Of a stretch of DNA of 64,000 nt, positions 42,402 to 50,778 are shown piece after piece (positions within the stretch are counted from its first letter, which is position 1; every line of letters starts with the position of its first letter). The notes beneath the pieces were generated by a model. That model was not told the origin of the DNA, did not search any database, and was given only the letters and a program-made list of their open reading frames with translations. The DNA comes from UM-FILTER-40-17 sp032251335 (GTDB lineage: Bacteria > Bacteroidota > Bacteroidia > Flavobacteriales > Flavobacteriaceae). The position numbers were made by a program, and so were the translations under genes. The stretch covers positions 54,479-118,478 of the forward strand of contig JAVVDW010000008.1 in assembly GCA_032251335.1 (NCBI GenBank), written 5' to 3'.

Positions 42402-43709
42402 ATGAAAACAATAGACAGCATACCGGTAAGTAAGATAGGAAGGGCTTCAAAGTTGGTCACTACCGGTGTCAAAGTTGGGGGTAACTACTTGAAGTACTAC
42501 GGTGAAAAAATAGTGAATCCTTCTGTAAATCGCGACAAACTCAACGCGGAAAATGCGGAAGATATTTACGATGGTTTGAAAAGCCTTAAAGGGAGTGCTT
42601 TAAAAGTAGCCCAAATGCTGAGTATGGAAAAAAATATCATGCCAAAAGCTTATGTAGAAAAATTTTCTTTGGCGCAGTTTTCCGTGCCACCGCTGTCTGC
42701 GCCTTTGGTCAGAAAAACCTTTAAAAATTATTTCGGGAAATATCCCGAAGACATATTCGATACTTTTGATGCGCAGTCCGTCAACGCGGCTAGCATTGGT
42801 CAGGTGCACAGAGCTACTCTGGATGGGAAAAAAATTGCTGTGAAAATCCAATATCCCGGAGTAGCTCAAAGCATCTCGTCAGACCTGGCATTGGTAAAAC
42901 CCTTCGCGCTAAAAATGTTTAACATCCAAGCAAAAGATTCTGATAAATATTTTAAAGAAGTAGAGGACAAACTGGTAGAAGAAACGGATTATTTGCTAGA
43001 AATAAAGCAAAGCATGCAAATGGCGTCAGACTGCAAACACATCGAGAACCTTCGATTTCCGGTGTATTATCCTGCACTTTCTTGTGAAAAAATTATTTCC
43101 ATGGATTGGATGGAAGGCCATCATCTTTCTGAGTTGGCATCGGTTGGTTACTCGGTGGAAATTAAAGATAAATTGTCGCAAACCCTTTGGGATTTTTATA
43201 TGTATCAAATGCACGTACTCAAAAGAGTGCATGCTGATCCGCATCCCGGCAATTTTATGATTGATGACGATTTCAATCTGATAGCCATCGACTTTGGTTG
43301 CATCAAACAAGTGCCAGAAGAATTTTATGTGCCTTATTTTGAATTGGCCAAAAAAGATTCTATTGACAATCCGACAGTTTTCGATCAAAAGCTGCGTGAG
43401 TTAGAAATCCTCAAACCCGATGATACACCCGAAGAAGTGGTTTACTTTTCAAAATTATTTCACGAAATGTTGTCTTTGTTTGCAAAGCCTTTTCATGTAG
43501 ATACATTTGATTTTTCAGATGCCGATTTTTTTGGAAAAATCGCCGAATTAGGTGAAAAATATACCAAAGACACCCAATTGAAAAAGATGAACGGCAACAG
43601 AGGGTCTAAACATTTTCTGTACATCAACCGAACTTTCTTCGGTTTGTATAATTTGCTCCACGATTTGGGCGGAACGGTGAAGACTAAAAATTTTGAAAAA
43701 TATATATAG
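42402..43709 (+). CDS. ABC1/UbiB family atypical kinase
   Basis: A 435-residue member of the AarF/UbiB/ADCK family, atypical protein-kinase-like ATPases linked to quinone or lipid metabolism. The start at 42402 (MKTIDSIPVSKIGRASKL) is used. The family's KxGQ-type motif is present as LKGSALKVAQMLS (the final Q is retained, the glycine is replaced by alanine in KVAQ). Further parts are the A-rich nucleotide loop NAASIGQVHRATL, the catalytic lysine AVKIQYPG, the catalytic loop HADPHPGNFM and the metal-binding IDFGCIK. A terminator follows at 43756. Co-transcribed with the TetR gene, so its level is probably ligand-controlled. Confidence 0.85.
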   Translation: MKTIDSIPVSKIGRASKLVTTGVKVGGNYLKYYGEKIVNPSVNRDKLNAENAEDIYDGLKSLKGSALKVAQMLSMEKNIMPKAYVEKFSLAQFSVPPLSAPLVRKTFKNYFGKYPEDIFDTFDAQSVNAASIGQVHRATLDGKKIAVKIQYPGVAQSISSDLALVKPFALKMFNIQAKDSDKYFKEVEDKLVEETDYLLEIKQSMQMASDCKHIENLRFPVYYPALSCEKIISMDWMEGHHLSELASVGYSVEIKDKLSQTLWDFYMYQMHVLKRVHADPHPGNFMIDDDFNLIAIDFGCIKQVPEEFYVPYFELAKKDSIDNPTVFDQKLRELEILKPDDTPEEVVYFSKLFHEMLSLFAKPFHVDTFDFSDADFFGKIAELGEKYTKDTQLKKMNGNRGSKHFLYINRTFFGLYNLLHDLGGTVKTKNFEKYI

Positions 43710-43755
43710 TTTCATTTTGAGTTTTTAAGGTTGGTTTTTGTTGTAATGTTGTTTG

Positions 43756-43789
43756 AACCTGCGGGAGTGGTTACCCGCAGGTTTTTTTT
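43756..43789 (+). terminator. Terminator after the ABC1 kinase gene
   Basis: AACCTGCGGG (43756-43765) pairs perfectly with CCCGCAGGTT (43774-43783) around an 8-nt loop and is followed by a T-run. Confidence 0.92.
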
Positions 43790-43820
43790 ATGCCGGTTTA
43801 TGCCAAAAAAAAGCGAATCA

Positions 43821-43852
43821 TTGGTTTTATTGAGGTCGGTTTGCTACTTTTG
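43821..43852 (+). promoter_or_regulatory. Promoter of sucC
   Basis: TTG (43821-43823) and TACTTTTG (43845-43852) are 21 bp apart and fit the Bacteroidota consensus. The predicted leader before the sucC ATG is about 30 nt. Confidence 0.65.
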
Positions 43853-43887
43853 TGGTGATATATTTTAAGCATTAAAACCTTTTTCAG

Positions 43888-45081
43888 ATGAATTTACACG
43901 AATATCAAGGCAAGCAAATATTAAATAGTTTTGGCGTCAGAATCCAACGAGGCATTGTGGCACACAGCGCAGCAGAAGCCGTAGATGCGGCCAAACAACT
44001 CACCGCAGAAACCGGTACCAAGTGGTACGTTGTGAAAGCGCAAATTCATGCCGGCGGACGCGGTAAAGGCGGCGGTGTCAAACTGGCCAAAAGCCTCCAG
44101 GAAGTTGAAGAAATAGCCGGTAAAATCATTGGGATGGACTTGGTTACGCCGCAAACACCACCCACAGGGAAACGCGTCAGAAAGGTTTTGATTACAGAAG
44201 ATGTTTACTATCCCGGGCCTTCAGAGACCTCAGAGTTTTATATGTCTGTTTTGATGAACAGGGCCAAAGGTCGCAACATGATTATGTATTCTACCGAAGG
44301 CGGTATGGATATAGAAGCCGTGGCAGAAAAAACACCGCACCTCATTTTTACCGAAGAAATAGACCCAACCGTTGGCTTATTGCCTTTTCAGGCCAGGCGC
44401 ATTGCTTTTAATCTCGGTCTTTCGGGCAATGCCTTTAAAGAGATGACCAAGTTTGTAACCGCACTCTACACGGCTTATGTGAGTGCAGATGCTTCTTTGT
44501 TTGAAATCAACCCGGTATTAAAAACATCAGACGATAAAATTATGGCCGTCGATGCCAAAGTCGTGCTGGACGACAATGCCCTGTATCGCCATCAAGAATA
44601 CGCCGATATGCGCGATTTGAACGAGGAAAACCCCATAGAAGTAGAAGCCAAAGCGGTTGGATTGAACTATGTTGACCTAGACGGAAACGTAGGCTGTATG
44701 GTAAACGGTGCCGGATTGGCCATGGCCACTATGGATTTGATCAAACAGGCAGGCGGCGAACCGGCCAACTTTCTCGACGTAGGTGGCACAGCCGATGCCA
44801 AAAGGGTAGAGGAAGCCTTTCGTATTATTTTAAAAGATCCGGCGGTAAAAGCCATACTCATCAATATATTTGGTGGTATTGTGCGCTGCGACCGTGTGGC
44901 ACAAGGTGTGGTAGATGCCTATAAAAACATGGGCGATGCCATCAAAGTACCCATTATTGTGCGTTTGCAAGGCACCAATGCCGACATCGCCAAAGAACTC
45001 ATAGACAACAGTGGTTTGGCGGTACAGTCGGCCGTTGAGTTTCAGGAAGCTGCAGACAAAGTACAAGCAGTTTTGGCATAA
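43888..45081 (+). CDS. sucC: Succinyl-CoA ligase, ADP-forming, beta subunit
   Basis: TCA-cycle enzyme subunit (397 residues). The ATP-grasp domain begins MNLHEYQGKQILNSFGVRIQ and contains VKAQIHAGGRGKGGGVKLA. The C-terminal ligase CoA domain carries GNVGCMVNGAGLAMATMDLI, FLDVGGTA and ILINIFGGIVRCD. Length and motifs are normal. It stands alone between two terminators; sucD is not adjacent, as often in this class. Confidence 0.97.
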   Translation: MNLHEYQGKQILNSFGVRIQRGIVAHSAAEAVDAAKQLTAETGTKWYVVKAQIHAGGRGKGGGVKLAKSLQEVEEIAGKIIGMDLVTPQTPPTGKRVRKVLITEDVYYPGPSETSEFYMSVLMNRAKGRNMIMYSTEGGMDIEAVAEKTPHLIFTEEIDPTVGLLPFQARRIAFNLGLSGNAFKEMTKFVTALYTAYVSADASLFEINPVLKTSDDKIMAVDAKVVLDDNALYRHQEYADMRDLNEENPIEVEAKAVGLNYVDLDGNVGCMVNGAGLAMATMDLIKQAGGEPANFLDVGGTADAKRVEEAFRIILKDPAVKAILINIFGGIVRCDRVAQGVVDAYKNMGDAIKVPIIVRLQGTNADIAKELIDNSGLAVQSAVEFQEAADKVQAVLA

Positions 45082-45108
45082 ATATCACATTCTTTAAGTT
45101 AAAAAAAG

Positions 45109-45136
45109 CCGTCTCACCCATGAGGCGGTTTTTTTT
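45109..45136 (+). terminator. Terminator after sucC
   Basis: CCGTCTCA (45109-45116) pairs with TGAGGCGG (45121-45128), one G-T pair, 4-nt loop, followed by a run of eight T. Confidence 0.88.
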
Positions 45137-45234
45137 ATGAAATTTTTTAGACTGTGTTAATCATTTTATAAAGATGTAACAAAAAAGGAAATACCCGGTC
45201 TTTATAAATGTATAACACTTAAAAACAGCATATT

Positions 45235-45573
45235 ATGAAAAATCTAAGAATCTTTGTCCTGCTCCTTTGCAGCGTATTTGTCCTCAGTGCCTTTAGCCCG
45301 ATTACCGAAAACGGACCGGGAGAAGAGGAAAAAATGCAACAAGAAATTTCCCGCCTACTCGAAAACCCGGGTTTTGTTTTAAGAGATGCTACCCACGCGG
45401 AAGTACAATTTATGCTCAACCGCAAAGGCGAAATTGTGGTGATAGATGTAGCTGCCGAAAATGATGTGATTGCATCCTATATCAAAAACCGCTTAAACTA
45501 TCAAAAGCTACAGGTATCTAAAGAATTACTCAACAAAAAATTTTCCTTGCCCGTCCATATTCAAGTTTTGTAA
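45235..45573 (+). CDS. Small secreted protein of unknown function
   Basis: A 112-residue protein with a Sec signal peptide (MKNLRIFVLLLCSVFVLSAF). The mature part has an acidic stretch (GPGEEEKMQQE) and then a fold-like pattern VQFMLNRKGEIVVIDVAAEN..., IKNRLNYQKLQV and a final FSLPVHIQVL. The KGEIVVIDV...LPVHIQ pattern recalls the small alpha/beta domains of TonB C-terminal type, but the match is weak. I do not recognise a family. It lies alone between the sucC terminator and a repeat-containing intergenic region; expression may begin in the 100-bp gap upstream. Confidence 0.65.
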   Translation: MKNLRIFVLLLCSVFVLSAFSPITENGPGEEEKMQQEISRLLENPGFVLRDATHAEVQFMLNRKGEIVVIDVAAENDVIASYIKNRLNYQKLQVSKELLNKKFSLPVHIQVL

Positions 45574-45922
45574 TTTCACGCAACTTTCCTTTGTAAATTG
45601 CCGTTTGGTAGGTTTTTAATCAAACTTGTCGGGCGGTTTTTTTGTGATTATCCCAATCCGTAAAAAGGGAAATTTCAATATCAGGTAACGTGCAGTCATA
45701 TCCTGATTTATGTAGCTTTTCTTTTGTAAACACCCGATAGCATGGATAATCGTTCACTCTGAATCCCCCTGAACCCTCTTGACCTGTCACCCTGAACTTG
45801 TTTCAGGGTCTTGCTGCTGTGGGTGAAGATGCTGAACCAAGTTCAGCATGACAAGTTAGTGGAGTTCAACACGGTAACAAACGATTTTTTAACAATTAAA
45901 AGTGTATATTTAACAATTTATT
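45574..45922. other. 349-bp intergenic region with repeat and protease promoter region
   Basis: No gene is seen. The left part has a possible weak terminator-like T-run (TCGGGCGG followed by T at 45634-45648). The right part holds an intergenic palindromic repeat (45788-45853) and the AT-rich upstream region of the protease promoter. Confidence 0.6.
45788..45853. repeat. Intergenic palindromic repeat, copy A
   Basis: Two hairpins: CCCTGAACTTGTTTCAGGG and ATGCTGAACCAAGTTCAGCAT, joined by TCTTGCTGCTGTGGGTGAAG. Copy B (48968-49056) shares the 53-bp part from TTTCAGGG to ATGACA with one difference. Repeats of this kind are known between genes in Bacteroidota. The two copies are in the same orientation and bracket the protease-lipoprotein locus. 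Confidence 0.75.
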
Positions 45923-45925
45923 GTG

Positions 45926-45933
45926 TATGTTTG
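45926..45933 (+). promoter_or_regulatory. -7 element of the M4 protease gene
   Basis: TATGTTTG matches TAnnTTTG. Transcription would start near 45939, that is about 20 nt before the ATG at 45960 and after the GTG at 45923. This decides the start: the GTG that opens the long reading frame lies inside the promoter, so the ATG at 45960 is the likely initiation codon. The -33 region has no clear TTG. Confidence 0.55.
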
Positions 45934-45959
45934 TAGGTGTAAACCCAAATATTTTTATT

Positions 45960-48487
45960 ATGAAAACAAAATTACTACCTACCTACCTACCTACCTACCT
46001 ACCTACCTATTCATTATTCTACTATTTACAATGTTTAGTGCATTCGGGCAAGTTAAGGAGCATGAAATCAAACAACGTGACAAGCTAGGCAACCCTAAGT
46101 TTATTACTTTTACAGAGACTCAAGTCGCTAATCAAGCGCAAAGCGTGCAAACCTTTTTAAAACAACAGTTTAAAGGAGACGGTAAGACTGAGTTTAGGAT
46201 TTCCAAAGACCTGACCAAAATTAAGGGGAACAACTCAGAAAACCAAAAATTTCATCAATACTATAACGGGATAAAAGTGGAACATGGCAGGTTAAGTGCC
46301 TTGTCCAAAAACGGTAAGCTCACCAAAATTGCGGGCAGATATGTTGATGTGAAAAATTTAAACACTACCCCGACCCTGTCTGAACAGCAAGCCCTCAATT
46401 CGGCTCTTGCGTACATTGGGGCAGAAAAGTACATTTGGCAAGATGAAGGACATGAGCAACTCATCAAGACAGAACAAAACAATCCTAACGCAACCTTCTT
46501 TCCTAAGGGAGAGTTGGTGATTGTTGAAAAAGATCCTCTCTCAGATAAACCTACGCCACGACTTGCTTATAAGTTCAATATATATGCACTCTCCCCCTTA
46601 AGTCAAAACCACTATTATGTGGATGCAGAAAACGGTGAAATATTGTTGGTAGATGCATTACTCAAGCACGTGGAAGGCACGGCGCAAACCCGATATTCGG
46701 GTACAAGAACTATTGAAACCGAGTCTTTTAACGGTCAATTTAGGCTGAATGATGTGACACGCGGGAATGGAATTCATACTTATAATATGAATAATAGTTT
46801 CTCATTTAGCTCAGCTACTGATTTTTTGGATAATGATAACAATTGGACTTCCTCTGAATATGATAATTCTGCAAAAGATAATGCCGCTCTTGATTTACAT
46901 TGGGGGGTATCACGAACCTACGATTATTTTCTACAATTACATGAAAGAAATTCAATGGATGGTTCTGGAATAGAGATTAAAGCGTATGCACACTATGGTG
47001 TTAATTTTGATAATGCACAATGGGTTGAATCACAATTAGCCATTAGATTTGGTGATGGAGGCACTGCGTTTGATGCGTTAACAAGTATTGATGTTGTGGC
47101 ACATGAATTCGGACATGGAATAGACCACTTTGAATCGCAATTAGTATATCAGGACGAGAGTGGAGCTATTGACGAATCTCTAAGTGATATCTGGGGGTCT
47201 TTAGTAGAGGATTTTGCATTGGGTTCAAATTCTAACAATTGGTTGATTGGAGAACAAATAACTTTGAATAATTTTGCTTTGCGTTCAATGTCTAATCCTA
47301 AATCATTGGGAGACCCAGATACTTATCAAAGAATTAATTGGTGGGTGTCTCCTGACGATAATGGTGGTGTACACACCAATAGCGGAGTTATGAACCATTG
47401 GTTTTATCTTTTGGCAGAAGGCAGTGCAGCTACTGATGGAGTAAACGACAACGACCAAACCTTTAACATTACAGGAATTGGAAAAGAAAAGGCAGCTCAA
47501 ATAGTTTATTACGCACAGACTAATTTGTTTGTGGATCCCCTATTGACTTATACAGATGCCAGCCTACTAACAATACAAGCAGCCGAGGATTTGTTTGGTG
47601 CAAATTCATTAGAATCTATTACTACTTGTCAATCCTGGTTTGCAGTAGGTTTGGGCGATGGCAATTGCTCGGTAGAATTTGAAATTACAGGGAATGATGT
47701 AGTCTGTACTTCAAATACCTATACCGTAGCAGGTCTTCCTGCCGGCGCATCGGTAAGTTGGTCTGTCAGCCCCAATCTTCAAATTGTCAGCAGTACTTCT
47801 AATAGTGTTACGGTTTCAACAAGCAGTAACGGTCAAAGCGGTATGATTTTTTTAAATGTCAACGGCTCCATATCTCAAAGAGATATTTGGTTAGGCCGTC
47901 CGGTATCCGCCTCAAAGATTTTTGGGCCAGCTTTGGTCAATACAGGTGCTATCGTTCAGTACTCCACAAATACGGTGGACGGATCTACATCATACGAATG
48001 GAGATTGCCCTATCCTTATGACGAGGTAACGACCTTTGATTTATTTGGCCAAAATTGGCAATTGCAACTCCCTGCAGACGACCGACAGATTAGAGCATTT
48101 ACCGGTTATGGGCAAGTTTCCGGCCTTGTACAAGTATGGGGTAAGAACGCTTGCGGCAATGGCGGTGCCAAACTATTAAGCGTATCTCATGGTACAGGGG
48201 GTGATCCGGGTGGAGGCGGTATCCCGATTAATGGTTTTGCGAGTAATACAAATACAGGTCTCAGCCTGTTTCCTAATCCGGTCAACGACCAATTACATTT
48301 TGTATTTACCGATAGTTCACCAAAGCAGATTAAGCTTTTTAGTTTTCAGGGCGTGTTACTTAGAAATCTAAACGTAAAAAGCAATACCTTCGATATAGAA
48401 GTTTCTTCATTGCCCAACGGCATTTACCTTCTTGAAATACGGCAAGGTGCGGAAAAAATAACAGAAAAAATAATTGTTCAACATTAA
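45960..48487 (+). CDS. Secreted thermolysin-family (M4) metalloprotease, apparently phase-OFF
   Basis: M4 zinc protease with a type IX secretion tail. In the open frame (45923-48487) the propeptide FTP/PepSY region extends to about residue 240. The zinc site is HEFGH (394-398) plus the glutamate of GAIDESLSD (418), and the catalytic His lies in DNGGVHTNSGVMNHW. A PKD-like domain follows, then a PNP-type (type A) sorting domain, LSLFPNPVNDQLHF through the C terminus. The natural ATG (45960) reads through a (CTAC) repeat and meets TAG at 46086 after 42 codons. One extra repeat unit would give an uninterrupted protein with a standard signal peptide ending TMFSAFGQ. So the gene is either phase-variable and OFF here, or a sequencing error lies in the repeat. 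The role is extracellular protein degradation. Confidence 0.85.
45975..46009 (+). repeat. CTAC tetranucleotide microsatellite in the protease signal sequence
   Basis: Eight perfect CTAC units plus CTA (35 bp) begin 15 bp after the ATG at 45960. Three units encode PTYL, so the reading frame changes with each gain or loss of one unit. With the present number the ATG is out of frame with the protease. One more unit, or two fewer, puts it in frame. The repeat therefore acts as a potential slipped-strand ON/OFF switch. Confidence 0.9.
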
Positions 48488-48497
48488 TAACAAGGTT

Positions 48498-48854
48498 ATG
48501 AAATCAACTCTTTTAATATCAATAATTATTGCACTCCTATTGGGATGCAGTAGTGACAGTACATTCAATAGTGAAATTGAAGCCATTGAACCTGAGTGTT
48601 TGCAAGATATTGCAAAATCCATACTTGAAGAAGATGTCTCTATCCCCAAACGAACAATTAGCTTATACAACTTTAAAGGAGAAATGGTATTTGTAATTAC
48701 ACCAAGTAGTCATGTAACTGAGCCTGCAATCAATGTTGTAAATTCTAACTGTGAAACTATATGCCTTATAGGCGGTATTGACGGCCCTGATAACGACTGC
48801 GAGGATTTTGAAAGCGCAGTATTCATCGAAACCGTTTGGACAGACCCGAGATAA
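48498..48854 (+). CDS. Small lipoprotein downstream of the M4 protease
   Basis: A 118-residue lipoprotein. The ATG at 48498 gives the signal MKSTLLISIIIALLLGC with lipobox LLLGC and is followed by SSDST. The mature part has PECLQDIAKSIL, a YNFKGEMVFVIT strand, several Cys (CETICLIGGIDGPDNDC) and the ending ETVWTDPR. The Cys/Gly spacing and W.DPR end resemble a family of small Bacteroidota lipoproteins of the DUF6970 kind, a tentative match from memory. It starts 10 nt after the protease stop, so it belongs to the same transcript. It could protect the cell or modulate the protease, but that is a guess. Confidence 0.65.
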   Translation: MKSTLLISIIIALLLGCSSDSTFNSEIEAIEPECLQDIAKSILEEDVSIPKRTISLYNFKGEMVFVITPSSHVTEPAINVVNSNCETICLIGGIDGPDNDCEDFESAVFIETVWTDPR

Positions 48855-48880
48855 GCGTTTTGCTTCGATATTAAATCAAT

Positions 48881-48909
48881 AAAGCGGTTCTTTTGAAACC
48901 GCTTTTTTT
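48881..48909 (+). terminator. Terminator of the protease-lipoprotein operon
   Basis: AAAGCGGTT (48881-48889) pairs with AACCGCTTT (48897-48905) and is followed by T residues. It lies 26 nt after the lipoprotein stop. Confidence 0.85.
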
Positions 48910-48967
48910 ATAGGTAAGTTCCCTGACTCATTTTTTGGGAAATGGGAAAAGTAGCCTGATAAACTGC

Positions 48968-49056
48968 CACCCTGTATTTGCTTGCGCTGAGCCAGCCGAA
49001 GCGTTTCAGGGTCTTGTTGCTGTGGGTGAAGATGCTGAACCAAGTTCAGCATGACA
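48968..49056. repeat. Intergenic palindromic repeat, copy B
   Basis: Same orientation as copy A at 45788-45853. The first hairpin is altered: GAACTTG between CACCCTG and TTTCAGGG is replaced by a longer GCGCTGAGCCAGCCGAAGCG-containing stretch. The rest matches apart from one base. A degenerate continuation with repeated GCATGACAG runs to about 49102. Confidence 0.75.
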
Positions 49057-49175
49057 GAAGTAAGTTAAGCATGACAGGTTAGTGGAGTTTAGTATGACAG
49101 CTTGTGGGAGCCATGAAGCATCAAAAGGCAGCTACACTACTGCTATTTGCGATTTTGTATTTCTCATTTAAACTG

Positions 49176-50777
49176 CTATTCAATGATTTTTCTTTTGCGA
49201 AACAGGCTGATTAAAAAAATAAACCCCGCCATGAATAGTGCAATTCGGGCTATGTAATCGCCGTGAATCACGTAAAAAGTCAGCTTGTTGTTGGCGTTAA
49301 GCGTACCTTTTAAAGCGCCGGCTGTGTTGTAGGCTAAAGACTTTTCAATATCACCTCTTTGGTTGATGATGGCCGAGATACCTGTGTTGGCCGAACGTGC
49401 AATGCTTCGACGGGTTTCGATGGCCCTGATACGGGCATAGTTTAGATGCTGTTTGTGTCCTTCAGAATCGTTCCACCATGCATCGTTGGTGATAATAGCC
49501 AAAAAATCGGCACCGTTTTGCACATAGCCGGTTACATATTCTCCGTAAACCGATTCGTAGCAAATGATGGGCGCTACCCGATGGCTATCGTCATGGCTGT
49601 GAAAGACTTCTCTATTTTCTTGCGTAGATTTTACGCTAAGCGTTCCCCCGAGGTCAATCATAAAGTTGCCGAGAAAAAATTTAAAAACTTTGGGATACGG
49701 TACGGTTTCTACGCCTACCACCAACTTGGATTTGTGGTAAAGTTTTGGCAAAGCACCATGTTGTTTAAAAAGGGCTGAGTTGTAATCTTTATACCAAATG
49801 GTGTCGCCATTCATCCTTTGAATGTAATTGGCCTGATTTCCGGCTAAAGTTTGGTTTGGAAAAGTTTCAAAAAGCGAAATTCCGGTGAGGATTTGCAGTT
49901 TAGGATATTTGCCCGATAAAGAATCGATGCCTTGCATTTCGGGTGCACTTTCCAGCGTACGCATTCTGGTCCCTTTGGCAAAAACGGTTTCGGGGGCTAT
50001 CCAAAAATCGGTATGTTGGTCTATTTTGTCTTTACTGAGCCCATAGAGTTTTTCAAAAACAGTTTTGTTGGTGACAAAATATTTTTCAGCGTAAGGATCA
50101 ATGTTGGGTTGTAAAGCAATAACATTTACGGGATTTTTTTCCTCTTTGTAATTGACATACACAGCATAGGAATAAGCAATAGGCAAGGATAGGACAGCAA
50201 AAGGGAGCAGTACTTTTTTCAAGTTGGCTTTGGGTGAAGGCTGAAAACCTTTGGAAAGCGACTTTACCATCAAGGCGGTGACGAGCCAAATCCAAAGACT
50301 GCCGCCAAAACTGCCCGTATATTCATACCACTGTATCCACTCCGGGTAAGTTGCAAATACATTTCCCAAGTTGAGCCAAGGCCAAGAAAAATCCCAGTTG
50401 AGATGAAATTTTTCAAAAGCAATCCAGAGCGTGGCCAAAAATAACAGTCCAGCACTTTGCGTATTTCTTTTTCTAACTATAAAATAGACCAGCATGATGA
50501 GTGCCATCAGTAAACTGTTGACTAAGATGGCAAACCAACCACCTATTTCACTAGCATAAAGCAGCCAATAGGTGGTGATGAAATTCCAAATAAAGAAAGT
50601 GAGATAACTCAAACCAAAAACGCGCAGTGCTTTCCTTTTTAGCCCGGAAACCAAAAGATGTTCTATACCGATTAGCATGGGCACAAAAGCGAAAAAAATC
50701 AGCAGGGGAAAACCATAGGTAGGCCAAGAAGCTGCCAATAACACGCCGGAAAGTATAAAATAGAAGCTTTTTTTCAT
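49176..50777 (-). CDS. lnt: Apolipoprotein N-acyltransferase
   Basis: Lnt adds the third acyl chain to lipoproteins at the periplasmic face of the inner membrane. The 533-residue protein has about seven N-terminal membrane helices (to about residue 200), then a nitrilase domain with the catalytic set: Glu in WIAPETVFAK, Lys in the KSKLVVGVETVPYP stretch, and Cys in PIICYESVYGEYV. It ends with one more membrane helix and a basic tail. The ATG is 1 nt after the stop of the PorV/PorQ-like gene, so the two are coupled. Confidence 0.93.
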   Translation of the reverse strand: MKKSFYFILSGVLLAASWPTYGFPLLIFFAFVPMLIGIEHLLVSGLKRKALRVFGLSYLTFFIWNFITTYWLLYASEIGGWFAILVNSLLMALIMLVYFIVRKRNTQSAGLLFLATLWIAFEKFHLNWDFSWPWLNLGNVFATYPEWIQWYEYTGSFGGSLWIWLVTALMVKSLSKGFQPSPKANLKKVLLPFAVLSLPIAYSYAVYVNYKEEKNPVNVIALQPNIDPYAEKYFVTNKTVFEKLYGLSKDKIDQHTDFWIAPETVFAKGTRMRTLESAPEMQGIDSLSGKYPKLQILTGISLFETFPNQTLAGNQANYIQRMNGDTIWYKDYNSALFKQHGALPKLYHKSKLVVGVETVPYPKVFKFFLGNFMIDLGGTLSVKSTQENREVFHSHDDSHRVAPIICYESVYGEYVTGYVQNGADFLAIITNDAWWNDSEGHKQHLNYARIRAIETRRSIARSANTGISAIINQRGDIEKSLAYNTAGALKGTLNANNKLTFYVIHGDYIARIALFMAGFIFLISLFRKRKIIE

Positions 50778-50778
50778 A

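Larger units (their letters stand above)
48855..49175. other. 321-bp intergenic region with terminator and repeats
   Basis: No gene is seen. It holds the terminator at 48881-48909, the second copy of the intergenic repeat (48968-49056) and then three spaced copies of AGCATGACAG or a close variant (49049, 49068 and 49092). Confidence 0.6.

Noticed and set aside
41960..42472. A minus-strand ORF opposite the TetR gene with a hydrophobic stretch
   Set aside because: Antisense to a supported gene; similarity to the frame near 3700 arises from the shared element.
45923..45959. GTG at 45923 as the real start of the M4 protease
   Set aside because: It lies inside the -7 element and would add a non-signal N terminus; the ATG at 45960 followed by the repeat makes a proper signal peptide once one repeat unit is added.
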